64,000 bases of DNA from Cepaea nemoralis (Eukaryota; Mollusca; Gastropoda; Stylommatophora; Helicidae): positions 194,501 to 258,500 of the forward strand of contig JACEFZ010021781.1 of NCBI GenBank assembly GCA_014155875.1. The letters run 5' to 3'. The translations under genes and the position numbers were made by a program. Of the stretch, positions 11,229 through 22,215 are shown piece after piece. Numbering within the stretch: position 1 is the stretch's first letter; every line of letters begins with the position of its first letter. The notes beneath the pieces were generated by a model. That model saw nothing but the letters and a program-made list of their open reading frames with translations. It made no database searches and was not told where the DNA came from.

Positions 11229-14200
11229 TACTCTTCTTCTTCTTCAGCATTCCGAGCCATTGAGGTTCTTTGCTGCAGATACAAGCCGTCTCCATTCTTC
11301 TCTCTGATTGACCTTCTCTTGCCAATCGGTGATTCCAAGTGCTTGTAGGTCTGTATGTATATTATCTCTCCACCGACTTCTTGGTCTAACTCGGGGTCTA
11401 CGGTCATTTATTTCTTGAGTGTAAGCGAGTTTTGTTTCAATATTATCTTCCATTCTTTCTAACTGCCCCAGCTATTGCAGTCTATTAGCCTTCATGATAC
11501 CAGTGATTAACGGGAAGTTAAATAGACCATAAATGTCTTTGTTGTTTATTCTTTTCCACTGTCCACTTTGTGTATCCCTAATGGGCCCAAAGATGCGTCT
11601 TAAGACTTTCTTCTCAAAGGTTTATAAACAAGGCTTCGTCTCCTTTAGTTGTACTCCAGGTTTCAGAGCCATACAGCGCAATTGGTCTAATCAGTGTTTT
11701 GTATATTGTGATCTTGGTGTTACGAGATAGCGCAATTGATTTTAGCAGATGTTGTAGTGCATAGTATATCTTATTTCCAGAGTTGATTCTAGCTTGTATT
11801 TCTTCCCTTATTATGTTGGAGCAGTTGAAGATTGTACCCAGGTATTAGTATATTTCCGTTATTTTAATGGTCATATTATCTATTTGTATGTGACCAGAGC
11901 TTTTAGCCGTTCCTTCTCTTGAAATTACCATAGATTCTGTGTCTTATCTTGTTTGATAACCAGCCCCATTTTTTGAGCTTTTTCCTTTAAGTGAGTCAAT
12001 ATTTCCAATGTTTTTTTGTTCATTTTCCCCTATAATATCTATATCATCTGCATAACCAAGCAATTTGGATGTTCCTCCGATAGCACATTCCTCCTTTACC
12101 TTCCTTACAACTTTCTCTAGAACCAGATTGAAAAGGAGCGGCGATAGTACATCACCCTGTTTCAAGCCAGATCTTATTTGGAAAGGGTCGTATTTCCTGC
12201 CTTTATATGTTACTATATTATAAGTATCTTCCATGCATAGTCTGGTCATGTTGATTAACTTCCTTGGTATTCCAAATTCCTGCATAGCATTCCACAAACT
12301 ATTCCTATGGACACTATCATAAGCCTTTTTAAAATCCACAAAAATGTTATGGAGATCTTTTTTATATTCCCAACTTTTCTCTGCTATTTGTTGTAAGATA
12401 AATATCTTATCTATTGTTGATCTGTTTTGTCTGAAACCCGCCTGGTAGTTACCTAATATGTCTTCTGAATATGGTTTTAGTCTATTTAGTAATACTGCTG
12501 ATAGTATCTTATAGCTTATGGACAGGAGTGATATTCCTCTATAATTTTCACATTGGAACTTGTCTCCTTTCTTAAGGATAGGTATCGATAATGACTCTTT
12601 CCAGTCATGGGGTAATTCTTCTGTCCTCCAGATTTTTATTGTTAGTTCGTATAGCTTTAGATGTAATGCATGGCCGCCTGCCTTTATAAATTCAGCATCA
12701 GTTCCATCAGTCCCAGTTGCCCTATTGTTTTTAAGTCGTGTGATTACATATAGGATTTCTTCAAAAGCAGGTTCTTCAATGTGTGGTTCACACGTCAGAA
12801 CCGCTTCCTGTGGGAAAGTGTTACTTGGAGCTTCACAATTTAGTAATTCAACAATGTATTCTTTCCATGTGTTACACATTTCCTCATCGGTATTTATCAT
12901 ATTCCCATTTTTGTCTTTTAAACCATATGTGTTGTATTGGTGCCCTAGTTTCATTGACTTCAGTTCTTTAAAAAAAAAACTTTCTGGATTCGTTTTTCTG
13001 GTGATTAGTTTCCATATCTTTGATTATATTGCTCATATATTCTCGCTTCTGCTGTCGGACTATTTTTGTAGCCTCTTTACATTAAGTTCTATATTGCTCT
13101 TCATTTTGGATGTTGTTGATGTTGTTTAACCACAACTGTCTGGCATTCTTTTTCCTAATGACTGCTTCTTCACATTTTTGATTGATCCATCTGTTCTTTC
13201 TATGCGTGGTTAACACACCGAGACATTCTTCTGCGGTAGTTTGAATTGTATTCTTGATGTTCAACCACGTTTGGTCAACGTGTTCCTCCAATGAGTTTTG
13301 TAGAATTTCAAGTTTACATTTTATTTCATCTGCAAATTTCTCTTTGATTGTACTTCTTGCAGTTTTTCTCCGTTATATGTTGGGTGTAACCTTTGTAGTT
13401 TAGCATAGAATGCTCTCTTAGTTATATTTAAAATTTTTCTCCAACAAGGAAGTGGTCGCTGTGGCACTCAGCTCCTCTATAACTTCTAACTTGTATGTTT
13501 GATGCATTTCTGTTGTTAATTAAAATGGGATCTATTTGATTATAGGTTCTCTTGTCACATGATTTTCAAGTTTGTTTATGTATATCCTTTCTTTGCAGTC
13601 TGGTATTGCTGATCTGCAGTCCTTTGGCTTCTGCCAGGTTGATGACGCTCCATCCATTATCATTTGAACTTGCATGTAAGCTTTCCATACCGGCAACTTT
13701 TGCATAAGTTTGCTCTCTACCTATTTTTGCATTGAAGTCTCACAGCACAATCAGGATATCCTGTTTGGGGGTTTCTTCTATGACATCTTCCAGATCATTA
13801 TAAAAGTCTTCTTTAATACCATCTTCTTTCTCTTCAGTAGGTGCGTGTACATTAATCATCGTTATATTTTTCCATTTACCTTTTATTCGTAATTTACTCA
13901 TCCTGTTATTAACAGCTTTAAAGTTAACGTTCCACGATAACTCTTTTTTGATGACAAATCCTGTTCCTAATTCATGTTTATTGCGGGCGTTTCCTCCATA
14001 TATTACAATCATTCCATTTTGCTCTAAAGTACCCTCTCTTGGCCATCTTATTTCTTGAATTGCTGTTATATCCATGTGATATTCAACCAGCCTCCGGGTT
14101 AGTTCTTCGGCCGCTCCAGCTCGATATAGTGTCCGTACGTGCCATGTTCCAAATTTCAAGAGTCCTTTAACGTTCCAAGGTCGTTGTCCAAATAAGTCAG

Positions 14201-14460
14201 TTCGAAGTCGAGGCTTGTTTATCTGTTTCGTAACAAAATAGTTTTTACAAAGGTGGGGATGTTAACCCCACGCTTCAACCCCCAACCTGGAGGACCAGGG
14301 TGTTTCTCTTTTTCTGTTCTCTACCCTTTGAACTGTCCGGCTTGGGTGGCCTTGCTGGTAGCTACGCTACCGCCGGCATAGCTCTCAGGATCATTGAGAA
14401 ACTCAAGCTCCCCCACCACGACAAGGTGGAAACACCATCGGGGGAGCCTCTGGTTTAGAC
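11229..14460 (-). mobile_element. RTE-like LINE C (craniofacial development protein 2-like), degraded
   Basis: Minus-strand LINE. The 5' region (14460-14160) holds a conserved non-coding block. The APE endonuclease starts near 14159 (FGTWHVRTLY; INVHAPTEE near 13850) and is broken by a stop near 13740. A linker at 13291-13082 follows, then RT at 12954-11944 with motifs GTDGTDAEF, YRGISLLS, FVDFKKAYDSVHR, GLKQGDVLSPLLFN and YADDIDIIG. A damaged C-terminal part ends near 11244. The 3' tail is (GAA)n at 11229-11242. At least three frame breaks make it a pseudogene. Endonuclease nicks the target and RT copies the element RNA in this class. Confidence 0.85.
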
Positions 14461-14661
14461 GGTAAAAATATGAAGAAAATTTGATGGAACTGCGATAAAG
14501 CTGTGAAAATGTAAACAATATAAAATGACACAAAGTAGTGCAGCTTTACATAACTGAATTACGACACTTACAGGACGTTGCGGCGATTAGCCTTCATCAG
14601 CAAACAAACACATTCACAAAACATAGCATATAGTCAAGGAGATCACTTATATGGTCTAGAC
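14461..14661. other. Spacer between LINE C and a hAT
   Basis: No convincing reading frame. A stretch near 14565-14580 (CTTACAGGACGTTG) resembles the inverted SINE tail. GTCTAGAC at 14654-14661 is the left 8-bp target duplication of the next hAT. Confidence 0.4.
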
Positions 14662-14924
14662 CAGGGGTGTCAAACTCAATCGCTCGGAGGGCCAAAACTC
14701 AAATCACACGTAAGGTTGCGGGCCGAACAGGATAAACATTCAATAAGCCGAAAATCAAACCTTTTTTTAAACATTCATACAAATTAAAACAGAAAAAAAG
14801 TTTTAATAATAAAACATCATTGGTATACACATTTTCACTCTTATGTCAATTTGTCAGAGCACGATGTTTGGCATCTTTTCTTGGCTACATGTTCGTTTAT
14901 GTTGGGAGTAATGTTTTGTGTCAT

Positions 14925-15495
14925 TTAGATTCTCATGATGGACTGCAAGTGTTCATCAGTGAGACGGCTCCTGTGTGATGTTTTGTTAATCTTTATCACA
15001 TAAAATAGCTGCTGACACAGATATGTGCTACCAAACATGCTCAAGGTTCGAGACGCATGTAGACGTAGCCGGGGCATCTCTTCAGGAATGAAACGAGTGA
15101 ACTGTGCAGGCCCCACAGTGTCGTACTTTGCCTTTAGTGCCCCATTACACTGCAGCTGTATTAACTCCATCTGCAAATTTACAGGTGCAGTTTCCACATC
15201 TATGCCAAATTGTTTACGAAACAGCTCGAAATTACTTTTCTGTGCTTCAAAGTCACTAAAGCGCCGTGCAAACTCGGCACGAAGTAAGCTAAGTTATTTA
15301 GCAAAGTCTACACTGGGAAACACCATAGCGTTGACTTGGTTTAATACTGCCTGGCAACAAGAAAAGTGAGACAGGTTGCACTGGTGCATTTGTGTCTCCC
15401 ATAAGCGCAGCTTCACTTGAAATGCCTTCACTAGATCATGCATATCAGTGATAATGTGATCCCGTCCCTGTAGCTGCAGGTTCAACTCACATTTC
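14925..15495 (-). pseudogene. hAT transposase C-terminal fragment
   Basis: Two adjoining minus-strand frames match the GTF2IRD2/hAT C-terminal half. The first holds LQLQGRDHIITDMHDLVKAF and VNAMVFPSVD (15485-15294). The second holds CNGALKAKY, FTRFIPEEMP, STYLCQQLF and SRLTDEHLQSI (15197-14925), the dimerisation domain. A stop and frame change near 15295 separate them. The N-terminal BED finger and catalytic region are missing, so this copy cannot move without help. Confidence 0.8.
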
Positions 15496-15658
15496 CACTT
15501 TTTATTTAAAAATCACAGCCACATTATCTCCACAAATTAGGCACACAGGTTTACCGCCAATATCAGTAAATATATATTCAGCCTCCCAGCGGCTTTGAAA
15601 GGCTCCGTTTTCAGAACCAACTCTTGGCCATTTTAAAGGCTAGCTTTGATTTTAAAAG

Positions 15659-15660
<2 letters not shown>

Positions 15661-15700
<40 letters not shown>

Positions 15701-15998
15701 TAGGAACCGACATCACAGCATTCAGGACATTCCCATAAGCGCTCCGTCCCCATCCCCAGCAGCCAGCGAAGAGTTCCAACACTAATAGTTCCAGTAGCAA
15801 TCTGATTATATGTCCGTCTCGCCTTTCCTCTGAGCGTCGAGCGTCGGCCAGATCCCCTCGTCACACCTCGCTGTCTCATTCTTACCAGACTATGGTGATC
15901 CATCTGCTCCTCCGAGGTGTACACGTGCTCCCACAAGGCCGCAACCACGTCTGCCTTGTCATGCATCAATACTCCACCAAGTTTTGCCGAGCCAGCCA
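15661..15998 (-). mobile_element. 5'-truncated RNase H LINE end, nested in hAT
   Basis: The minus strand encodes a LINE C-terminus (LAGSAKLGGVLMHDKADVV from about 15985, ending CPECCDVGS near 15703), followed by an (ATTG)n tail at 15661-15703. A perfect 12-bp duplication, ATTTTAAAAGAT, flanks it at 15649-15660 and 15999-16010. This is a typical truncated target-primed insertion, and it postdates the hAT insertion. Confidence 0.88.
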
Positions 15999-16418
15999 AT
16001 TTTAAAAGATTGTGCACCTACCGACAGACGCTTGATTGATATCAGGTTAGCCGTAGCGGGAAAAGGTGATGTAATGTCCGAGATTACACTACTTTCATTT
16101 TTTATGCGCTAATCCAAAACGAGCATCTGAACGTTGCTAGGTAACTATAACGACGAACACTAACTCACTACACACCTTTACTTTTGCTTATTCTGATCGA
16201 AGCGAGAACGCTCTCAGGTAGTCTATCATTCGGAAGGCTGCTAATTAGGGAATTTGATTTGCACTTTATATCGTGACCATCAAAAAATATTTTTGCCTAA
16301 AATTCTCTCTTGGACCGAATATATTTTTACGTCGGTTGAGGTCTCTCGGGCCTGATATGCTTGTACGGCGGGCCGGATGTGGCCCGCGGGCCTTGACTTT
16401 GGCACATGTGGTCTAGAC

Positions 16419-16760
16419 GGTGAAGGGCTTGTAAAATCAAAGGGGAATAAATCTGAATCAAATGCGAATAATTTTCCCGGTTGTCGCTCTTGGTTCCTTG
16501 CCAAGCGGTAATTCTCCTTGACACTATTTTAGACATACGTCTGATGGGATGGGCTAACACTGCCATCCCGCCTGTGATCATACGCCAGGTGTCCATCTGT
16601 TCTTAGCTTGTTTACCACTCCAGTCGTTGACAATTTTCCACAAAGAGAAGGGACAAAGTGGAGAAGTGTTAGCTCAAGAAATCAATGTGTGCCATGCCCT
16701 AACATAGAGACAACCTTGTTCCCTGTATCTGGTTTTTCAGGATGTTCCTGGATGAACAGA
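16419..16760. other. Unassigned spacer, possible LINE 5' fragment
   Basis: No reliable gene. The minus strand has a short frame with GGMAVLAHPIRRMSK near 16540-16590, which resembles material seen upstream of LINE reading frames. The identity is uncertain. Confidence 0.25.
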
Positions 16761-16794
16761 ATATATTATGTCACAACAAGAAAGAATTCAAAAT

Positions 16795-16875
16795 ATAATA
16801 GATGAGGAAGTAGATGAAGAACAATTTGGGTTCCACAAAAACAGCGGCACCAGAGAAGCCAGAATCTGTTTGAGA
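16795..16875 (+). pseudogene. Short RT palm fragment of a LINE
   Basis: Encodes EEQFGFHKNSGTREA, matching the 'QFGFRKxxGTREA' block of non-LTR reverse transcriptases. It sits directly in front of the next RT fragment but duplicates its equivalent block, so it is a separate remnant. Confidence 0.55.
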
Positions 16876-16879
16876 ATGT

Positions 16880-18160
16880 TGATTTTATAGATATATTAAC
16901 CAAAATGTTGAATGATATTTACAGTAGTGGATATTTACCCAGTGATATGCTGAAATCTGTATTTATAGCTATACCAAAAAGACCAGGAGCAATTGATTGT
17001 GAAGATTTTCGTACAATTAACCTCATAAACCATGTCACTAAGCTTCTACTCAGAATTATAATGAGAAGAACAAGAAAGAAAATAAAAATGGAAATTAGTG
17101 AAGAACAGTATGGTTTTATGGAAGGAAAGGGTACAAACAATGCAATATATATATTACGAACACCAATAGAAAGATCAATAGAGAAACAAAGAGACATATA
17201 TTTATGCTTCATAGATTATACTAAGGCATTTGATAAAGTAAAACATGATGAGCTGATTAAAATGTTGGAAGTTCAATGTTCCCTGTATAGCGAAGTAATA
17301 ATGAGAGAGATCAAAGAGAAGCCAGGAATACTAATCGGAGGATATAATATAAACAATATACGCTATGCAGATGACACAGTATTGGTAGCGGATAATGCAA
17401 CAGACCTACAACAATTGTTGGACAGTGTAGTAACAGAGAGTGCACAGAAAGGACTGTCCTTAAATATCAAGAAAACAGTAACAATGGTGATATCAAAGAA
17501 AATGGGGACGCCAAAATGTGACATAGAAATAGAAGGGGAAATTCTCAACCAAGTGGATAATTTTAAATACCTAGGGGCACTTATAATATCAGATGGAAGA
17601 TGTACAAAACAGATTAAGAGCAGAATAGGGCAGGCAAAGACAGCATTTCAGAAAATGAAGAGTATCTTATGCAATAAGTCGCTATCAATGAATGTAAGAA
17701 AGAGAGTACTAAAATGCTATATAGAACCAGTTTTGCTGTATGGCAGCGAATCTTGGAATGTAAATGAACAAATTAGGAAGAACTTAGAAGCAACAGAGAT
17801 GTGGTTTTTAAGACGAATGTTGCGAATTCCTTGGACTGCCAGAGTAACTAACAACGATTGCCTGAAAGAAGCTAATGAAACTAGAACACTATATACAACA
17901 ATAAGAAAGAGACAAACATCTTTCTTTGGTCATGTGATGAGAAGAGAGGCATTGGAGAACATCGTGACAACTGGAAAGATCGAGGGGAAGAGAGGCAGAG
18001 GCAGACCAAGAGAAATGATGCTGGACGGACTGAGACGGTGGCATGGAGGAATATCATCAGCAGAGTTGATCCAGAACACCAAAGACCGAGATCTGTGGAG
18101 AGCCATGAACGCCTACGCCAGCCGGCACGGCACTTGATGATGATGATATATATATATATA
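16880..18160 (+). pseudogene. LINE A reverse transcriptase, internally deleted, with (GAT)n/(TA)n tail
   Basis: A 410-codon open frame (16905-18137). RT blocks are SVFIAIPKRPG, RTINLINHVTKLLLRII, EEQYGFMEGKGTNNAI, FIDYTKAFDKVKH and YADDTVLVAD. The C-terminal part has FKYLGALIISDGR, YIEPVLLYGSESW, RIPWTARVTN, FFGHVMRREALENIVTTGKI, GRGRPR and LDGLRRWHGG, ending RHGT. The block carrying RGVRQGCVMSP is missing. MLEVQCS joins directly to LYSEVIMREI near 17275-17300, an in-frame deletion of roughly 60 codons. The frame is open but the enzyme would be dead. The N-terminal endonuclease is absent. The tail is (GAT)n then (TA)n. Confidence 0.85.
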
Positions 18161-18174
18161 TAAGTTAAGAATAA

Positions 18175-18950
18175 TGTGTTTTATAGTCTACAATAAAGCT
18201 TTTAATAAAGTTCACCATGAATGATTAAGTACATGCCTTCAAGATATAGGAGTAGACAGGAAGGACATCAGACGTATTAATAACCTGTAGTGGGAACAGT
18301 TATATACATACATAATTATACATCGCCCATAGACATCCAAAGAGGAGTACGACATACATCGCCCATAGACATCCAAAGAGGAGTACGACATACATCGCCC
18401 ATAGACATCCAAAGAGGAGTACGACATACATCGCCCATAGACATCCAAAGAGGAGTACGACATACATCGCCCATAGACATCCAAAGAGGAGTACGACAGC
18501 GATGCGTGATGTCCCCGAGCCTCCTCAACTTATACACAGAAAGCATTCTTAAACAAGTTGGAGAACAGCTTGGAATTAACCTCAATAGAAGAATCATAAA
18601 CAATCTCAGGCATGTTAACGACACAGTCTTATTAAAAGAAAGTGAGCAAGAGTTACAAAACATAGTAAAACCAGTAAACAGGCATAGCGCAGAATGTAGA
18701 TTAGACAGATATTTAAAAACAAAAACGAAAACTATGATCAATATAAAGGAGAGGCAATGAACAAACATGGCAGTACATGAGGGGATACTAGAACACGTTT
18801 CTTCTATCTTGGACATATAATAACAGATTATGGCAGAAGCGAAACAGAAATCAAAATGAGAATAAGAATGGCAATAAAAATGTTTTACACAACACGAAAT
18901 CAGTATTAACACCGGGAGACATTGATAGCGCATTGAAATGAGAATTGTCA
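18175..18950 (+). pseudogene. LINE A RT fragment with in-frame 36-bp minisatellite
   Basis: Begins with a damaged VYNKAFNKVHHE block (RT FxDxxKAFD motif), then DIGVDRKDIRRINNL. A five-fold repeat at 18319-18498 follows, then VMSPSLLNLYTESIL, RHVNDTVLLKESEQEL (YADD altered to HVND) and further degraded sequence. The catalytic motif is lost and several stops follow, so it is a pseudogene. The remainder of the same copy resumes at 19137. Confidence 0.75.
18319..18498 (+). repeat. 36-bp minisatellite, five units, inside RT coding sequence
   Basis: Five essentially identical tandem copies of a 36-bp unit encode the 12-residue repeat SPIDIQRGVRHT. The last copy runs into RGVRQRCVMSP, so the unit derives from the RT 'QRGVRQGC' region. 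The unit length is a multiple of three, so the frame is kept. Confidence 0.95.
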
Positions 18951-18961
18951 AATGTGATGTA

Positions 18962-19127
18962 TATGCTTGCTTGCTTGCTTGTGTCCGTTGGCTTGAGCTC
19001 CAACGCGAAGTCCTGTATGTCGGATGAAGGCATCCTGTTGTCCAACATCAGTGTGATGTCATACAGGACCTGAGTTTTGCGTGAGTATCCGTTGTCCCAT
19101 GTCTGGCTTATTGGTGTGCAGACTGTG
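18962..19127 (-). mobile_element. Short LINE 3' fragment with (GCTT)n tail
   Basis: An insertion splits the flanking RT remnant. A (GCTT)n run lies at 18964-18982 on one side. GTGATGTATAT (about 18954-18964) and GTGATGTAAAT (about 19128-19138) flank it as near-identical direct repeats. The body has no recognisable protein. The orientation follows from the tail. Confidence 0.55.
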
Positions 19128-19136
19128 TGATGTAAA

Positions 19137-19210
19137 TCAAACACTACTATATGACGCAGAAGTCTGGACAATGAACAAGCAATTAGAAAGTCGAATAGAG
19201 GCCCTACAGA
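19137..19210 (+). pseudogene. Continuation of the 18.2-kb LINE A copy
   Basis: Encodes TLLYDAEVWTMNKQLESRIE, matching the 'LLYGSEVWT' block of LINE A. It resumes after the short insertion. Confidence 0.6.
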
Positions 19211-19243
19211 TGTGAATACGCTGATGGATGGGTCGTATTTATG

Positions 19244-19247
19244 TAAA

Positions 19248-19284
<37 letters not shown>

Positions 19285-20340
19285 TGCCTTGCCGGGTGGA
19301 TTGGGCGAGCATGCCTCTCCACAAATTACGATCTCCAACGTCATGGATCAATTCGTGTGTTGATTCCCTTCCGTGCCATAACACAAGACTGTCAAGAATC
19401 TTCTCAAAACTGTCTTCCTCTCTTTCCGCAAATATTTCCGGCTGTCTCAACATGTTCCAGTTTTTGTCTTTCATTACGTGGCCAAAATACGATGACTGCC
19501 TCTTTCTGATGTTTGTGATAAGTTGTCTTTGCTACTGCCCATTTAATTTTCAGCATTCTTCTATAAAACTATATCTCACAGGCTTCCATTGATATTTTCG
19601 CTTGTTTACTAACTGTCCAGAATTCGCAGCCATATGTTAAAACTAGTTCTATGTAACATGCAAGAACTCTTTTTCTAACTTTCAAGGACAGTGACTTGTT
19701 GCACAAAACGTTCCTCATTTGACAGAATGCAGTGTTTGCTTGTCCTATTCTGCTCTTTATCTCAGTGATGCATCTTTTATCTGATGATATCATCGTGTCT
19801 AGATATCTGAATTTCAGCACTTGCCCCAAAATAACGTCATGTACTTTAATTGCGCATTTAGGCACAATCTGTTGTATTGATATCACCATGACTTCTGTCT
19901 TTCTATTATTCAAACAAAGGCCCATTTTTTTTTCACTTTCTACAACCACTGTATCTGTCATTTTCTGTAGATCCTTCTGACCTGTTGCTATCAAGATGGT
20001 ATCTACAGCAGAACGTAAGTTATTTATATTATGTTCAGCAACAAGTCTTCCAGGTATATTTTCTGTAAATCTCAATATGTATTCACTGTAGAATAAGAAC
20101 AAATCAGGAGACAATAACAACCTTGTCTGATGCCCTTCTTTATGCATTGAAATGTGCCTACAAGGTTATTGATTCTTATGGCTGCTGTTTTCTGCCAATA
20201 TATGTTTTTTTTTTTTAATTATTATTCGTAGATCTTTGCCGTCAGTATTCAGTTGCTTTAGTAATTTTATTATTTCATCATGCTTCATATTGTCAAATGC
20301 TTTTGTGTAGTAAGAACAGGTGTGTTGTTACTTTTATAGC
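19244..20340 (-). pseudogene. LINE A copy, minus strand, with (GAT)n tail
   Basis: The minus strand encodes LSPDLFLFYSEYILR, NNLRSAVDTILIATGQKDL (YADD changed to SAVD), LKFRYLDTMISSDKRC, SRIGQANTAFCQM and YIELVLTYGCEFWTV (20147-19569). A second piece has WHGRESTHELIHDVGDRNLW (19474-19277). The tail is (ATC)n at 19249-19279, that is (GAT)n on the coding strand. The 5' part near 20340 is degraded. The lost catalytic Asp pair and frame breaks make it inactive. Confidence 0.8.
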
Positions 20341-20344
20341 TCTT

Positions 20345-20830
20345 TCTAATAGTGTTCTGAGAATATATAGCGTTGTCAGTGCCCTTTCCCTCCCTCTGTA
20401 GAGCATCCTCTACTCTAACCCCGTTGCTGCTATCGCCCTCAGTGCATTACGTTCCCTACCAGTCTTCACCATCAAAGCCTCCACATGATCCTTAAAAGAC
20501 ATACACCTGTCAAAGGTGATATCCAAGTACTTCAATTTACCCTCTCTACCAAGAGGACACCCATTCAATATAATACATGGGACATCTGCCTTCACAATCC
20601 GGTTATCCAAGGAGTACCACACAACCGATACCTTGTCTGGGTTTATAACGGCCCCTGCGTCCCTGCACCCCTTCGCCACCCTGTTTACTGCCACCTGTAA
20701 GTCTTCCGCCAAACTGTCCCTGTCTCTGTCCTGTCTGAACATCAGCACATCATCTGCAAATGCCAAGATTCTACCAACACCTGGTGTCTCAATAGCTGCG
20801 ATGTTGCTGGTGTAGACATTTGTAGCACAG
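20345..20830 (-). pseudogene. RNase H-type LINE, RT fragment
   Basis: The minus strand encodes MAFADDVLMFRQDRDRDSLA, the FADD catalytic motif of an I/Jockey-like non-LTR RT. It continues with VNRVAKGCRDAGAVINPDK, LKYLDITFDRCMSFKDHVE and ALRAIAATG. It is truncated at both ends. It may belong to the same lineage as the fragments at 15.7, 49.9 and 59.1 kb. Confidence 0.75.
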
Positions 20831-21080
20831 CGCTAGCTATTTGGATATAAACTATTCCAAAAGTAGCGGTAAATAGACTTTAAGGAAATAGAAAGACTAC
20901 AGACTGCCGAAGAAGAGATCAAACGGCTCGTGATTCTAGTCTGTAAGATTTGAAAAGGTCCCAGAAATGATCAAGTTTTCCAACAGTTGCCAGGCTGAAA
21001 AATGAAGGCGAACAACCGTACTGTGATAGTAGTAATGTATGTGGTATTTGATACCCAAATCAGGTGCAGCACCTTCGAGG
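20831..21080. other. Unassigned sequence
   Basis: No reading frame or repeat recognised. Short degenerate frames only. Confidence 0.3.
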
Positions 21081-21165
21081 TGACGTCATATTAAAATATG
21101 TATATATAAAGTCTACCACCGCAAGCGAAACGTCACAAAAGCGGACCGCAAGTGACCTTTGACCT
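21081..21165 (+). promoter_or_regulatory. Candidate promoter: CRE, TATA and nuclear-receptor DR1 site
   Basis: TGACGTCA (21081-21088) lies about 15 bp before TATATAAA (21102-21109). About 45 bp later comes TGACCTTTGACCT (about 21150-21162), a perfect DR1 direct repeat with one-base spacing. A possible splice donor (AAGTGAGT) is near 21193. It may drive a transcript that splices to the acceptor near 23171. This is consensus matching only. Confidence 0.35.
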
Positions 21166-21284
21166 GCCAAGGGATGTAACTCATGAATAAATAAGTGAGT
21201 GTTCTCACACTATTATCTCTCTTTTTTGTTGCGAATTTTTTTTTTTAAATTTAATAATTGCTGTTAGTATTAGTTGTAGTGGGT

Positions 21285-22215
21285 GATGCTTAAACACTAT
21301 CATCATACTATTGATTCTGTGTTAGGGTTACAGTACTCCTCCTCCTCGGTTTCTTCTTCTTTTTCGTCTTATTTCTTTATCTGTATTGGGTCGGGCATTA
21401 ACACTATTATTATTCCATTGGTGCTGTGTAAGGCTTAGGATTACAGTGCATTTCCTCGGGCGAGCGTGGCGGGCGTTGGGGTGGGAACTCACGGGTGGGA
21501 CGCGGGTGTCGGCGTGTGGGATAGGACTAGGTGGTTCGAACCTCGAACCATGACAGGCATCATATGAAATAACTTAATAAGTAAAAATGTAAATATGGCG
21601 GCTATATAACTGTAGAGGGTCGTGGTGGTGTAAACACTATCATCACACAGGTTAGAAATGAAAACTTTAAAAAAGTAAAAATGGTCGATATTTTTTATTT
21701 TAGCGTGTAAAGCTTAGTGAAATTCGTTGGTAAGGGGTGGGTAGCGATTATCAGTGTTCTGTAGAGGGTCGTAGTGGTGTAAACACTATCGTCATACGGG
21801 TCACAGGGTTTCAAATGAAAACAGTAAAAATGAACGATACTATTAATTGTAGTGGGTATGGCTTAGTGAAATTCGTTGGTAATGGGCGGGTGAATGGTGG
21901 AGTAAGTAGATAATTACTTCTGAACACTATCATTATACGTTTTAGAGCTTTATATGAAAACCTTAAAAAAGTACAAATGACTGATATTATTTAATGTAGC
22001 GTGTATGGCTTAGTGAAATTCGTTAGTAAGGGGTGGGTGAGTGGAGGAGAAGGTTGATAAGTGCTTCCTAAAACTATCATCGTACAGTTTCAGAGCTTCA
22101 ACTGAAAATCTTAAAAGTTAAGATGGCCGGCATTATCAACTATAACGGTATGGCATAGTGAAATTCGTTGGTTAGAGGTTTGTGAGTAGAGGAAAGTCTA
22201 GATAGGTGCTTCTGA
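21285..22215 (+). repeat. Degenerate tandem array, unit about 144 bp
   Basis: The phrase AACACTATCATCATAC recurs near 21637, 21779, 21923 and 22071, at 142-148-bp spacing. Each unit also holds ATGAAAACcTTAAAA and GGCTTAGTGAAATTCGTTGG. Two weaker, shorter units precede at 21290 and 21399. Units differ by many substitutions, so the array is old. It sits just upstream of the zinc-finger gene region. Confidence 0.85.

Larger units (their letters stand above)
14662..16410 (-). mobile_element. hAT transposon derivative, GTF2IRD2-like, with 8-bp target duplication
   Basis: The left end starts CAGGGGTGTCAAACTC and the right end finishes TTTGGCACATGTG, an imperfect inverted match. GGGCCxxAA/GGCCCGCGGGCC motifs lie just inside both ends. 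The palindromic 8-mer GTCTAGAC flanks both sides exactly (14654-14661, 16411-16418), the size expected for hAT insertion. The element retains only a C-terminal piece of transposase on the minus strand and contains a nested LINE (15661-15998). Without that insertion it would be about 1.4 kb, a non-autonomous deletion derivative. Confidence 0.88.

Noticed and set aside
18316..18951. 211-codon minus-strand frame with CRTPLWMSMGDV repeats
   Set aside because: Antisense shadow of the 36-bp minisatellite in the LINE A remnant.
19212..19592. Poly-His or poly-Ile protein
   Set aside because: Frames through the (ATC)n tail of a minus-strand LINE A copy.
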